This document shows, one piece after another, positions 18,060-27,109 of a DNA stretch of 64,000 nucleotides. The position numbers were made by a program, and so were the translations under genes. Positions within the stretch are counted from its first letter, which is position 1. Every line of letters begins with the position of its first letter. The stretch is from Bacillus sp. MM2020_4 (lineage in GTDB: Bacteria > Bacillota > Bacilli > Bacillales > Cytobacillaceae), in the NCBI RefSeq assembly GCF_011250555.1, contig NZ_JAANMZ010000008.1:1-64000 (forward strand). The letters are read 5' to 3'. The notes under the pieces were generated by a model that had not been told where the DNA came from, searched no databases, and saw only the letters and a program-made list of their open reading frames with translations.

Positions 18060-20729
18060 ATGGATCAATTTGTTTACTTATTTAATGAAGGAAATGGCAA
18101 TATGAGAGACTTGCTAGGGGGAAAAGGAGCTAATCTTGCAGAAATGACGCAAATTGGCTTACCAGTACCATATGGTTTTACGATCACTACACAGGCATGT
18201 AATGCTTACTATGAAGCTAGTAAAACGATTCCAACAATAGTAGAAAAACAAACTTTAGAAGCTCTAGCACGATTAGAGGAAAAGATGGGTAAAAAACTGG
18301 GAGACCCTCAAGATCCATTACTCGTTTCGGTTCGTTCTGGTTCTGTGTTTTCCATGCCGGGGATGATGGATACAATTTTAAATCTAGGGATGAATGATGA
18401 AACCGTTGTGGGATTGGCAAAATTAACGGACAATGCTCGTTTTTCTTATGATTCCTACCGCCGTTTCATTCAAATGTTTAGTAATGTGGTACTTGAAATC
18501 GATACCTACTACTTTGAACAATTTTTAGAAGAGGTCCGCGAGCAGAAAGGTTATTCCTCCGACCCTGAAATGACTGCTGAAGATTGGCAGGGGGTTATTG
18601 CCGGCTATAAAGGAATTGTGAAAAAGCATACTAGAAAAGACTTCCCACAGGATCCAAAGGAACAGCTTTTCCTTGCGATTAATGCTGTATTTAATTCATG
18701 GAACAATCAGCGTGCGATTGTGTACCGCCGCTTAAATAAAATTCCAGATCACTTAGGAACTGCGGTTAATATTCAAAGTATGGTATTTGGTAACATGGGA
18801 AATGATTCCGGCACAGGTGTTGCCTTTACAAGAAATCCATCGACTGGTGAGCATGTTCTATACGGTGAATATTTAATTAATGCTCAAGGGGAAGACGTAG
18901 TAGCAGGTATTCGGACACCACAGCCTATTGCGACGTTAAAGGATGAAATGCCTAGGGTATATCAACAATTTTCCGATACATGCAAACGCCTTGAACAGCA
19001 TTATAAAGAAATGCAGGACATTGAGTTTACCGTTGAACGCGGTCAGCTATTCATCTTGCAAACGCGGAATGGGAAACGGACGGCTGCTGCTGCGATTCGC
19101 ATCGCAGTAGATATGGTCGAAGAAGGAATCATTGATAAAAAAACCGCCTTACTTCGTGTTGACCCTGACCAATTAAATCAATTGCTGCACCGCCGCATTG
19201 ATGACAAATTTGAAAAGAGAGTTTTAGCAAAAGGATTACCAGCTTCCCCTGGTGCTGCCACAGGACAGGTCGTGTTTGATGCGGATGAGGCCGAGGCATT
19301 AGGAAATGACGGGAAAAAGGTCATTTTAGTCAGACCTGAGACCACACCTGACGATATTCATGGAATTGTTGCTGCTCAAGCGATTTTAACAAGCCGCGGC
19401 GGGATGACAAGCCATGCAGCAGTTGTTGCACGCGGTATGGGGAAAGCGTGTATTTGCGGATGTGAAGCATTGAAAATTGATTTGCGCGCAAAACAATTTA
19501 CTATTGGTGAAACTCTAGTAAACTACGGGGAGATTATTACGATTGATGGTTCTACGGGTGAAATTATGCTTGGTGAAATTCCAATGATTGATCCAGAACT
19601 TTCTGATGAATTTCAGTTGTTGCTTGCATGGGCAGACCATGAACGGAAAATAGGGGTCCGCGCTAATGCTGACAACCCGGAAGATGCACGGAAAGCTTTT
19701 GAGTTCGGGGCAGGTGGTATTGGTTTATGTCGGACTGAACATATGTTTATGGATATAAAGCGCATTCCAACAGTGCAAAAAATGATTCTTGCTGAAAATT
19801 ACGGAGAAAGAATGGCAGCATTGGACGACTTATTACCAATGCAGCAGGGTGATTTTGAAGGGATATTCGAAGCGATGCAAGGGTTCCCTGTCACGATTCG
19901 TTTACTGGATCCCCCATTGCATGAGTTTTTACCAGACAAAGAGGATCTATTAGTAGAAGTAACAAAGCTTCAAATTACAGATCCGGGGTCTGCGGAATTA
20001 AAGAAAAAAGAGCAATTGCTCAAAAAGGTTCGCCAATTAGATGAGTATAACCCAATGCTCGGCCACCGTGGCTGCCGGCTTGGAATTATTTATCCGGAAA
20101 TTTACGAAATGCAAGCAAAAGCCATTTTTTATGCAGCGGCTACACTGGCTGATAAGGGCATGACAGTTCAGCCTGAAATCATGATTCCATTGGTCGGCCA
20201 TGTGAATGAGTTAAAGCAAATGCGCCAGTTGGTTATTGATGCTGCTACTCTTGTGCAGGAGGAAACAGGTAAGCATTTTGAGTACACGATTGGAACCATG
20301 ATTGAAATTCCACGTGCTGCCATAACAGCTGACCAAATTGCCGAAGAAGCCGATTTCTTCTCATTTGGAACCAATGATTTAACGCAGACTACATTTGGTT
20401 ACAGCCGTGATGATGCAGAAGGGAAATTCCTGCAGGCCTATATTGAAAATAAAGTGCTGCCGGAAAATCCATTTGCTGTACTTGATCAGAATGGTGTAGG
20501 GAAGCTTATTGAAATGGGCGTTACGCACGGCCGCAAGACGAAGCCAACATTAAAAACAGGTATTTGCGGTGAACACGGCGGTGAAAAGAGCTCGATTGAT
20601 TTCTGCTACAGAACGGGGCTTGATTATGTCAGCTGCTCACCATACCGCGTGCCGCTTGCACGTTTGGCTGCTGCACAAGCAACGATTCGCCATGAGCAAA
20701 ATAAGGAAGAAGTATACACAACAGCTTAA
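18060..20729 (+). CDS. ppdK: Pyruvate, phosphate dikinase
   Basis: An 889-residue enzyme that interconverts pyruvate, ATP and Pi with PEP, AMP and PPi. The N-terminal ATP-grasp domain starts at LLGGKGANLAEMTQIGLPVP. The swivelling phosphohistidine domain has LTSRGGMTSHAAVVARGMGK near residue 450, with the catalytic His and the neighbouring Thr that YqfL phosphorylates. The C-terminal PEP/pyruvate TIM barrel has GLCRTEHMF, LGHRGCRLGI and the near-C-terminal CGEHGG with the catalytic Cys. The length is normal for bacterial PPDK. GAGAGGAG precedes the ATG. It is the last gene of the ccpN operon and ends at a strong terminator. Confidence 0.96.
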   Translation: MDQFVYLFNEGNGNMRDLLGGKGANLAEMTQIGLPVPYGFTITTQACNAYYEASKTIPTIVEKQTLEALARLEEKMGKKLGDPQDPLLVSVRSGSVFSMPGMMDTILNLGMNDETVVGLAKLTDNARFSYDSYRRFIQMFSNVVLEIDTYYFEQFLEEVREQKGYSSDPEMTAEDWQGVIAGYKGIVKKHTRKDFPQDPKEQLFLAINAVFNSWNNQRAIVYRRLNKIPDHLGTAVNIQSMVFGNMGNDSGTGVAFTRNPSTGEHVLYGEYLINAQGEDVVAGIRTPQPIATLKDEMPRVYQQFSDTCKRLEQHYKEMQDIEFTVERGQLFILQTRNGKRTAAAAIRIAVDMVEEGIIDKKTALLRVDPDQLNQLLHRRIDDKFEKRVLAKGLPASPGAATGQVVFDADEAEALGNDGKKVILVRPETTPDDIHGIVAAQAILTSRGGMTSHAAVVARGMGKACICGCEALKIDLRAKQFTIGETLVNYGEIITIDGSTGEIMLGEIPMIDPELSDEFQLLLAWADHERKIGVRANADNPEDARKAFEFGAGGIGLCRTEHMFMDIKRIPTVQKMILAENYGERMAALDDLLPMQQGDFEGIFEAMQGFPVTIRLLDPPLHEFLPDKEDLLVEVTKLQITDPGSAELKKKEQLLKKVRQLDEYNPMLGHRGCRLGIIYPEIYEMQAKAIFYAAATLADKGMTVQPEIMIPLVGHVNELKQMRQLVIDAATLVQEETGKHFEYTIGTMIEIPRAAITADQIAEEADFFSFGTNDLTQTTFGYSRDDAEGKFLQAYIENKVLPENPFAVLDQNGVGKLIEMGVTHGRKTKPTLKTGICGEHGGEKSSIDFCYRTGLDYVSCSPYRVPLARLAAAQATIRHEQNKEEVYTTA

Positions 20730-20741
20730 TATAGTTTGGAT

Positions 20742-20779
20742 GGGCGGTGCCAACGCGGTTGGTGCCGTCTTTTTTTTTG
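20742..20779 (+). terminator. Terminator of the ccpN-yqfL-ppdK operon
   Basis: GGCGGTGCCAAC pairs with GTTGGTGCCGTC around GCG, followed by nine T. Confidence 0.88.
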
Positions 20780-20788
20780 TGGATTTTT

Positions 20789-20893
20789 GGATTCGCAAAT
20801 AAACGAAGCTGTTTCGCAAACAAATCCCCTGGTTTCGCAAACAAATCAGTTTGTTTCGCAAATAAACGGGATATTTCCGCAAATAAAAACTGT
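20789..20893. repeat. Five tandem copies of a 21-bp repeat
   Basis: The core TTTCGCAAAYAAA recurs exactly every 21 bases, five times, with variable spacer bases between cores. It is intergenic, after the ppdK terminator and before a small gene. It is not a CRISPR: the spacers are only about 8 bases. No hairpin or coding role is evident, although one minus-strand frame stays open across it. Confidence 0.8.
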
Positions 20894-20969
20894 TTGAGCT
20901 GCTAGTATCATTGGATTAGTACACTGCAAACTGCTAATACTATAAAAAACAACGAAAAGGGGACTCAAA

Positions 20970-21161
20970 ATGGGGGCAATTGAACGAAGTGGATACCGAT
21001 TTGTGCCAGAATACAGTGTGATCATGCAAAACGGAGCGGTCCATGTCTACAATCAAGACCAATTTATCGAAGAAATTCAATTTCAGTTTTCCGGGAAGTT
21101 TCCAGAGGTAGATCAAATCGAAGAATTAATAGACGAATATTGTAATCAACATAATATTTAG
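20970..21161 (+). CDS. YbxH-like small protein (DUF5370)
   Basis: A 63-residue acidic cytoplasmic protein. The sequence MGAIERSGYRFVPEYSVI, then AVHVYNQDQFIEEIQFQFSG and the ending IEELIDEYCNQHNI, resembles B. subtilis YbxH. AAAAGGGG precedes the ATG. It is a single gene between the 21-bp repeats and the helicase gene. The function is unknown. Confidence 0.65.
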   Translation: MGAIERSGYRFVPEYSVIMQNGAVHVYNQDQFIEEIQFQFSGKFPEVDQIEELIDEYCNQHNI

Positions 21162-21240
21162 GGCCGAATATTCGTTCGGTTTTTTGTTTTGTGTTAAAAT
21201 GAAAAATATGAAACCAATTTTTAGAAAAGGAGGGAAATGT

Positions 21241-23817
21241 ATGAGTAAATTAACAACCATATACCCTCAAGCGATTGAACATACAAAAATGAAGGTGATC
21301 GAGGACATTAACCACTATTTAGAAACGAATGAATTACAGCCATCCTTTGAGCAATACAGGAAGGATCGCGGTCATTATCTAGAACAAATTTGGGTGAATG
21401 TCTGGCTAAATAAATCAACAAATGATGTTCCAAAAAATGAAAAGAAGCAATTTTTAAGTGAAAAAGGGTTTGAGGTTCACGGAATTGACCGTAAGCTGCT
21501 GAACAAACTCTTCAGAGATGAAATGCGATCCTATCAGCCTTTCAATGTGATGGAGTGGGTGGAGGAAACTTTTGCTGGACAGGAAGAACTGTGGGCAGAG
21601 CGTTATCAGGAGGCAAAGGTAAACTTTTTAAAGCGGGAAGAACAGAAAGACCTCGAAGAGAAAAAGCAAATGCTTCGCGGTGAAATCGAGGAGTTCGCCG
21701 TTGGTATTTTAGAAGATCAATATGAACTTTTTTATCTTTATATCCGTTACTTTGTTGCAAAGCAGTTAGCAGCTGATTTAAAGAATAATATGAAGTTTCA
21801 GGCGGTTGATCCAGTGGCGCTTGAAGAAAAATTAGTCAATCAAGGCTCCTTTGATTCATCTGAATATACAACAGTAGCGACATTTTTCGGGGAACTTACC
21901 GGCGATATTCACAAGACACTTAACTGGGGCAGAAGTACCTATGAATATCAAACTTATTTCTTTGTTTATGAAAGTTTAATTTCAGATTATATATCAGAGC
22001 TCATTCCAGAGAAAATTCTAGAACAACTTTCGGATGAGCATATGGCTGATTTTTACGATGTCTTCCATGAGAAATTATCGCCGTCCTTTGTAAAAGGCAG
22101 CATTGCGCAGCTCATATATGACCTTGAGAGCTATTTTATTGAAGATATTCAAGATGAATATGTGTCAGATCTATTAAGGATAGCCGAAGTTCCTTTCGAT
22201 CCAAAGGTGCATCGGGCTTTTCTGAAAAAAGACCTTGGTGAACGGGAAAAGAAACAGAAAGAAGAACAAGCAGAACTTCAGCGAAAAAGAGAAGCCGAAG
22301 AACGGATGATGAAAGACATCTTTGCTGCAGAATATGACCCTTCGTTACAGCGACATGTTCGTTATGTCTTACATATTGGCGAGACGAATACGGGGAAAAC
22401 CCATCATGCACTTGAACAAATGAAGGCAGCCGAAAGTGGCTTATATTTGGCACCACTTCGACTGTTAGCTCTTGAGGTTTTTGATAAATTGAATGCGGAA
22501 GGGGTATCTTGCTCATTAAAAACCGGTGAGGAAGAAAAAATGGTTCCGGGCGCACAGCATATCTCTTGTACTGTGGAGATGTTCCATGAAAAAGAGGTTT
22601 ACGAAGTGGTCGTGATCGATGAAGCCCAGATGATTACCGATAAAGACCGCGGATTTTCGTGGTATAAGGCGATCACAAAAGCGAATGCAAAAGAAGTACA
22701 TATCATCGGCAGCAGAAATGCAAGAACAATGCTGCTCGAGTTGCTGGGAAATGCGGATATTGAAATTCATGAGTACAGCCGGGATACGCCACTTGAGGTG
22801 GAAAAGAAGGAATTTCATATTAAGCACGTTAAAAAAGGTGATGCCCTCATTTGTTTTTCAAGAAGACGTGTTCTGGAAACGGCCTCGCGGCTGCAAAATG
22901 ACGGGCATTCGGTCAGTATGATTTATGGCAGTATGCCGCCGGAAACGAGGAAAAAGCAGATCGAGCAGTTTAATAAAGGAAAGACAAAGGTAATTGTGTC
23001 AACAGATGCAATTGGCATGGGGTTAAATTTGCCCATTCGCCGGATAGTTTTCTTGGAAAATGATAAATTCGATGGAACCAGAAGGCGGCTGCTCACCTCG
23101 CAGGAAGTAAAGCAAATTGCTGGCCGGGCCGGTCGAAAAGGAATTTATGATGTTGGCAAAGTCGCGTTTACAAGTGACATCAAAAAAATGCAAAACCTCT
23201 TGCTACAGGAGGATGAGCCTGTCCATACATTTTCGATTGCTCCAACCAATTCGGTGTTCGAACGCTTTCAACGGTATTATCATGATTTGGGGACGTTCTT
23301 TGAGCTGTGGGGTAAATTTGAAAGCCCAAAGGGTACAAAGAAAGCTTCGCTTTCTGAGGAGAAGTCCCTCTATCACCTAATTGCCGGGACAGAAATTGAA
23401 GCACGACTTTCCTTAATGGATTTGTATGGCTTTTTACACTTGCCTTTTTCAAAAAATGAATCGGTGTTGACGAGGCAATGGGAAGATAACATGTATGCTA
23501 TTATTCAAGGCAGAGACCTACCTGAACCAATTGTAAAAGACCGCAGCCTGGAGGAATTAGAATTAAGCTATAAGGCCATCGGGCTTCATTTGTTGTTTTT
23601 ATATCGGTTGGGAGAGCGAACAGAAACTATTTATTGGGAACGACTGCGAGCAGAAGTTAGTGATCAAGTACAGGATCGGTTAAAGACAGACATTAAGAAA
23701 TTCGTGAAGAAATGTAAGAACTGCGGGAAAAAATTGGCTTGGGATCATTCGTTTCCTACTTGCGATGCCTGCCATGCAGCAAAATATAGAAGATATCGAA
23801 ATGATGATTTTGAATAG
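21241..23817 (+). CDS. SUV3-like superfamily 2 RNA helicase
   Basis: An 858-residue protein. The N-terminal 370 residues are a helical region with no recognised motif and a charged coiled-coil stretch (REKKQKEEQAELQRKREAEE). The SF2 helicase core follows: Walker A HIGETNTGKTHHA near residue 380, APLRLLALEVF, Walker B VVIDEAQMI, then motif V/VI STDAIGMGLNLPIRR and QIAGRAGRKG. This arrangement (GETNTGKT, DEAQ, AGRAGR) is that of SUV3 RNA helicases. The C-terminal CKNCGKKLAWDHSFPTCDAC is a zinc ribbon. AAAAGGAGGG precedes ATG 21241; earlier ATGs in frame lack a site. It probably unwinds structured RNA. Confidence 0.82.
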   Translation: MSKLTTIYPQAIEHTKMKVIEDINHYLETNELQPSFEQYRKDRGHYLEQIWVNVWLNKSTNDVPKNEKKQFLSEKGFEVHGIDRKLLNKLFRDEMRSYQPFNVMEWVEETFAGQEELWAERYQEAKVNFLKREEQKDLEEKKQMLRGEIEEFAVGILEDQYELFYLYIRYFVAKQLAADLKNNMKFQAVDPVALEEKLVNQGSFDSSEYTTVATFFGELTGDIHKTLNWGRSTYEYQTYFFVYESLISDYISELIPEKILEQLSDEHMADFYDVFHEKLSPSFVKGSIAQLIYDLESYFIEDIQDEYVSDLLRIAEVPFDPKVHRAFLKKDLGEREKKQKEEQAELQRKREAEERMMKDIFAAEYDPSLQRHVRYVLHIGETNTGKTHHALEQMKAAESGLYLAPLRLLALEVFDKLNAEGVSCSLKTGEEEKMVPGAQHISCTVEMFHEKEVYEVVVIDEAQMITDKDRGFSWYKAITKANAKEVHIIGSRNARTMLLELLGNADIEIHEYSRDTPLEVEKKEFHIKHVKKGDALICFSRRRVLETASRLQNDGHSVSMIYGSMPPETRKKQIEQFNKGKTKVIVSTDAIGMGLNLPIRRIVFLENDKFDGTRRRLLTSQEVKQIAGRAGRKGIYDVGKVAFTSDIKKMQNLLLQEDEPVHTFSIAPTNSVFERFQRYYHDLGTFFELWGKFESPKGTKKASLSEEKSLYHLIAGTEIEARLSLMDLYGFLHLPFSKNESVLTRQWEDNMYAIIQGRDLPEPIVKDRSLEELELSYKAIGLHLLFLYRLGERTETIYWERLRAEVSDQVQDRLKTDIKKFVKKCKNCGKKLAWDHSFPTCDACHAAKYRRYRNDDFE

Positions 23818-23825
23818 TAAGAGAA

Positions 23826-23856
23826 TCCCGGTGTTCTGACGGAACCCGGGTTTTTC
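23826..23856 (+). terminator. Terminator after the helicase gene
   Basis: TCCCGGTGTTC pairs with GGAACCCGGG around TGAC, followed by five T. Confidence 0.75.
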
Positions 23857-23947
23857 TTATGCCCATAAAAATTAGAGGAACCATTTTTTAATAAGAATTT
23901 TAGTCATTTTAGTCCATAAGATGAATAGAAAGGAGTGTGAGCGGTTT

Positions 23948-25222
23948 ATGGCAGTTCATGTTGTGAAGACGGGCGAAAATTTGTGGATGATTTCTGCGAT
24001 GTATGGAGTTTCAATTCAAACGATTGTTGAGCTAAATGGGTTACCTTCGACAAGTACACTTGTCCCGGGTATTGCCCTCTATCTCCCGGACAGTCTGCCG
24101 CCACTCCGTCCTTATCCAATAAAGGCAGGCGATCAAATTTGGCAGTTAGCCCAAGTTTTTAATACAGACATTTCAAGGATTTTAGCGGCTAATCCCGGTG
24201 TAGATCCAAAACGGCTCATTGTCGGACAGATGATCAATATTCCCTCATCATTAAAATTAGAAATAGCCACACTTGGCTTCTTAGTGCCTTCTTCTGTTAA
24301 CGCTAACCTGGAAACACTCAATGATCTTGCGGGGCAATTAACGTACCTGGCGGTTGTCGCCTATTCTTTTACAAAAGAAGGATACGCTTTTAATGTGTCA
24401 GAGGACACGGCGATTGTGGCGAAGTGTAAAGAATTAAACATTACCCCGTTACTGATGATTCGTAATTATACGGGCAGTGATTTCAGTGCAGAATTGGCCG
24501 GAAGTGTGCTTGAAAATCCTACATTTCGAACAAATTTGGTCGCAAGTATCGTGAATCTTACCATCCAAAGGGGTTTTGGTGGTGTCAGCATTGACCTTGA
24601 ATTTATTCCCCCGCGAAGGCGCAATGATTTTATTACTTTTTTAACAGATTTAAAGTTGGCTTTAGGCGAGTTGATCCTACACGTGAATGTTCACGCCAAA
24701 ACAGCAGATATTCCTACCAATCGCATCATTGGTGCGTACGATTATGCAAAAATTGGCCAGGTCGCCGACTTGGTTGCGGTTATGACGATTGATTACGGTT
24801 ACCCAGGTGGCCGGCCAGATCCGATTGCCCCGATTACCTGGCTTGAACAGGTGATTCAATACTCTATTACCCAAATTAGCCCTCGAAAACTACAAATCGC
24901 CTTGCCGCTTTATGGGTATGACAAGGTTGTCCATACGAATGCAACACATGCCAGGTCAGTGCTCGCAGCACAAAATCTAGCGATTTCCACCGGTTCCTCG
25001 ATTGAATTTGACAACAGCGCCAAATCCCCATGGTTTCGCTATTGGCATGGAGTAGAGGAGCATGTTGTTTGGTTTGAAGACATTCGCAGTTATATAGAAA
25101 AGTATCGCTTAATGGATGTTTATCAATTAGTCGGCACAACCTTTTGGCAAATTAGCCTGCCGGCACCGCAGAATTGGGCGTACTTAAGAAAAAATATTGC
25201 TGTTGTGAAGAATATTATCTAA
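23948..25222 (+). CDS. LysM / GH18 spore cortex-lytic enzyme (SleL/YaaH type)
   Basis: A 424-residue protein with two LysM domains (about residues 3-47, HVVKTGENLWMISAMYGVSI, and 53-99, YPIKAGDQIWQLAQVFNTD) and a GH18 barrel from about residue 108. The catalytic segment reads GVSIDLEF, keeping the acid/base Glu but lacking the first Asp of the classic DxxDxDxE, as in SleL-type enzymes. SleL proteins are N-acetylglucosaminidases that break cortex fragments during germination and are deposited on the spore. No signal peptide is seen, consistent with spore assembly in the mother cell. ATG 23948 is chosen because LysM begins there; AAAGGAG lies 11 bases upstream. Confidence 0.88.
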   Translation: MAVHVVKTGENLWMISAMYGVSIQTIVELNGLPSTSTLVPGIALYLPDSLPPLRPYPIKAGDQIWQLAQVFNTDISRILAANPGVDPKRLIVGQMINIPSSLKLEIATLGFLVPSSVNANLETLNDLAGQLTYLAVVAYSFTKEGYAFNVSEDTAIVAKCKELNITPLLMIRNYTGSDFSAELAGSVLENPTFRTNLVASIVNLTIQRGFGGVSIDLEFIPPRRRNDFITFLTDLKLALGELILHVNVHAKTADIPTNRIIGAYDYAKIGQVADLVAVMTIDYGYPGGRPDPIAPITWLEQVIQYSITQISPRKLQIALPLYGYDKVVHTNATHARSVLAAQNLAISTGSSIEFDNSAKSPWFRYWHGVEEHVVWFEDIRSYIEKYRLMDVYQLVGTTFWQISLPAPQNWAYLRKNIAVVKNII

Positions 25223-25328
25223 ATATGGGATTGTTTTCGTATAGGACGGAGTCATTAACCCTATTCAAAATCTAAAACATGAAGTATGTGATGTAAAATT
25301 ACGCTTAATTAGTGAGTGAAACTGATAT

Positions 25329-25376
25329 ATCAGCGTATTTTGTATATTTATCAGCGAATTTTCAATTATATCGACG
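25329..25376. repeat. Three copies of an ATCAGCGAATTTT repeat
   Basis: ATCAGCG occurs at 25329 and 25350, and a variant ATCGACG at 25370, giving a period of 20-21 bases. The sequence differs from the TTTCGCAAAYAAA family at 20.8 kb but the period is the same. It lies in the 263-base gap before the carboxypeptidase gene. Confidence 0.6.
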
Positions 25377-25485
25377 AATCTAAAAACCACCAATCTGGGA
25401 TATTAGTTCTTGTCCCATTTTTGGAATTCATTTTTACTACAACACTGATTTTTTGGACAAACTCTTATGAAAAAGGAAGGCCTGA

Positions 25486-26964
25486 TTGAAATTAATGAAA
25501 AGAACTAAAATTTACATCATTGTATTTTTTGTAGTCATTTCTTTAGCAATCCCATATTTTCACGTAAACGGAATGAACAGTCATGACAATATGGGTAAGC
25601 GGCTTAATCAGCTTATCGTAAGCGAACCTGACTTACAAGGCACCATTGCTGGAATAAGCATTCGTTCGGCAGCCAGTGGTGAAATCATTTATGATCATCA
25701 GGGGGATATCCGTTTACGCCCTGCGTCAAATATGAAGTTATTGACCGCAGCAGCTGCCCTACAGGTCCTTGGTGAGAAATATCGTTTTAAGACTGAGGTA
25801 CTATCTGATGCTCCACTGAAAAAGCAGACACTAGAAGGGAATCTTTTTCTAAAAGGATATGGAGACCCGACACTACTAAAATCGGATTTTGACAAAATGG
25901 CAGTAGAATTAAAGGAGCTTGGCATTAAGCGGATAAAAGGAAATGTAGTCGGAGATGATTCGCATTACGATAACGAACGTTATTCGCTCGACCTGCCGTG
26001 GAGTGACGAAACCACTTACTATGGTGCCCAGATTTCCGCCCTGACTGCCGCACCAACGAATGACTATGATTCAGGTTCTGTTATGGTAAAGATCAAACCC
26101 GGCTTAAAAAGTGGTGACAAGGTGGAAGTAGTAGTAACTCCAGAAACTAATTATGTGAAAATCATCAATAAAGCTGAAACGGTCGAGGCAGATGGCAAAA
26201 AGAAAATTAAAGTGGAAAGAGAACATGCAAAGAACACAATCACCATTGAAGGAACTATTCCAGTAACAACAAAGGCAGTGACTGAATGGATTGGTGTCTG
26301 GGATCCAACAAAGTATGCCACCACTCTTTTTAAACAATCACTAGCAAAAAACGGAATAAAAGTATCTGGGAAAATACGAACAGGAACGGCTTCAAACACC
26401 GCCAAGGTTTTGACGAGCCATCAATCGATGCCATTATCGGAATTGTTAATTCCATTTATGAAGTTGAGTAATAACGGGCATGCTGAGGTTTTAGTGAAGG
26501 AAATGGGGAAGGTGGTAAAGGGAAAGGGCAGCTGGGAGACGGGGCTAGAAGTGCTGGAAACGGAGATTTCAAAATTTGGAGTAAATACGAAAACAATGGT
26601 GATACGTGACGGGTCCGGGGTTTCACATGTAGATTTAATTCCGGCCAATCAAATTACGCAGCTGTTATTTTCTGTTCAAAAAGAAAGATGGTTTCCTGCT
26701 TATGTTCATTCATTACCAGTTGCAGGTGCCCCTGAAAAGACAATAGGCGGCACACTAAGATACCGTTTGAAAGATCCAATCGTTCAGGGAAAGGTGAAGG
26801 CAAAGACAGGCACGATCTCGACAGTCAGCTCGATTTCCGGTTATGTAACGACGAAAAATGGACATTCATTCATTTTTTCAATCCTGCTAAATAATTTAGT
26901 AAATGAAGAGAAGGCGAAAAAGATAGAAGATAGGCTGATTCAGTTGATAGCCAACACCTATTAA
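25486..26964 (+). CDS. D-alanyl-D-alanine carboxypeptidase / endopeptidase (PBP4 family, S13)
   Basis: A 492-residue penicillin-binding protein of peptidase family S13 (DacB/DacC). A signal peptide covers residues 4-30 (RTKIYIIVFFVVISLAIPYF). The active-site triad is complete: SxxK in RPASNMKLLTAAAAL near residue 77, SxN in KLSNNGHAEVL near residue 326, and KTG in VKAKTGTISTVSS near residue 445. It trims peptidoglycan stem peptides outside the membrane. The TTG at 25486 is preferred because AAGGAAGG lies six bases upstream; ATG 25495 in the same frame is further away. Single gene. Confidence 0.92.
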   Translation: MKLMKRTKIYIIVFFVVISLAIPYFHVNGMNSHDNMGKRLNQLIVSEPDLQGTIAGISIRSAASGEIIYDHQGDIRLRPASNMKLLTAAAALQVLGEKYRFKTEVLSDAPLKKQTLEGNLFLKGYGDPTLLKSDFDKMAVELKELGIKRIKGNVVGDDSHYDNERYSLDLPWSDETTYYGAQISALTAAPTNDYDSGSVMVKIKPGLKSGDKVEVVVTPETNYVKIINKAETVEADGKKKIKVEREHAKNTITIEGTIPVTTKAVTEWIGVWDPTKYATTLFKQSLAKNGIKVSGKIRTGTASNTAKVLTSHQSMPLSELLIPFMKLSNNGHAEVLVKEMGKVVKGKGSWETGLEVLETEISKFGVNTKTMVIRDGSGVSHVDLIPANQITQLLFSVQKERWFPAYVHSLPVAGAPEKTIGGTLRYRLKDPIVQGKVKAKTGTISTVSSISGYVTTKNGHSFIFSILLNNLVNEEKAKKIEDRLIQLIANTY

Positions 26965-27004
26965 ATAAATTATTTCAGAAAAATATCTATAAAATTACCG
27001 TGGA

Positions 27005-27020
27005 CATGACATTTATCATG
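27005..27020 (+). promoter_or_regulatory. Candidate DesR operator upstream of des
   Basis: CATGA-N6-TCATG is a perfect palindrome 90 bases before the desaturase start, and a further CATGACAC follows at 27027. DesR in B. subtilis binds a TCATGA-like inverted repeat upstream of des. The palindrome is seen; the factor is inferred, and the local desR copy appears broken. Confidence 0.5.
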
Positions 27021-27109
27021 CCCTGCACATGACACCTGCTACTAACAAGTTCAAATCCCTTGGTTTATACTTGGATTAACGTCATAATCCAAGAAGGGAA
27101 TTCACCTAA

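Noticed and set aside
20789..20893. 21-bp repeats considered as CRISPR or iterons of an origin
   Set aside because: The spacing is too short for CRISPR, and no replication gene or A/T-rich unwinding element is adjacent.
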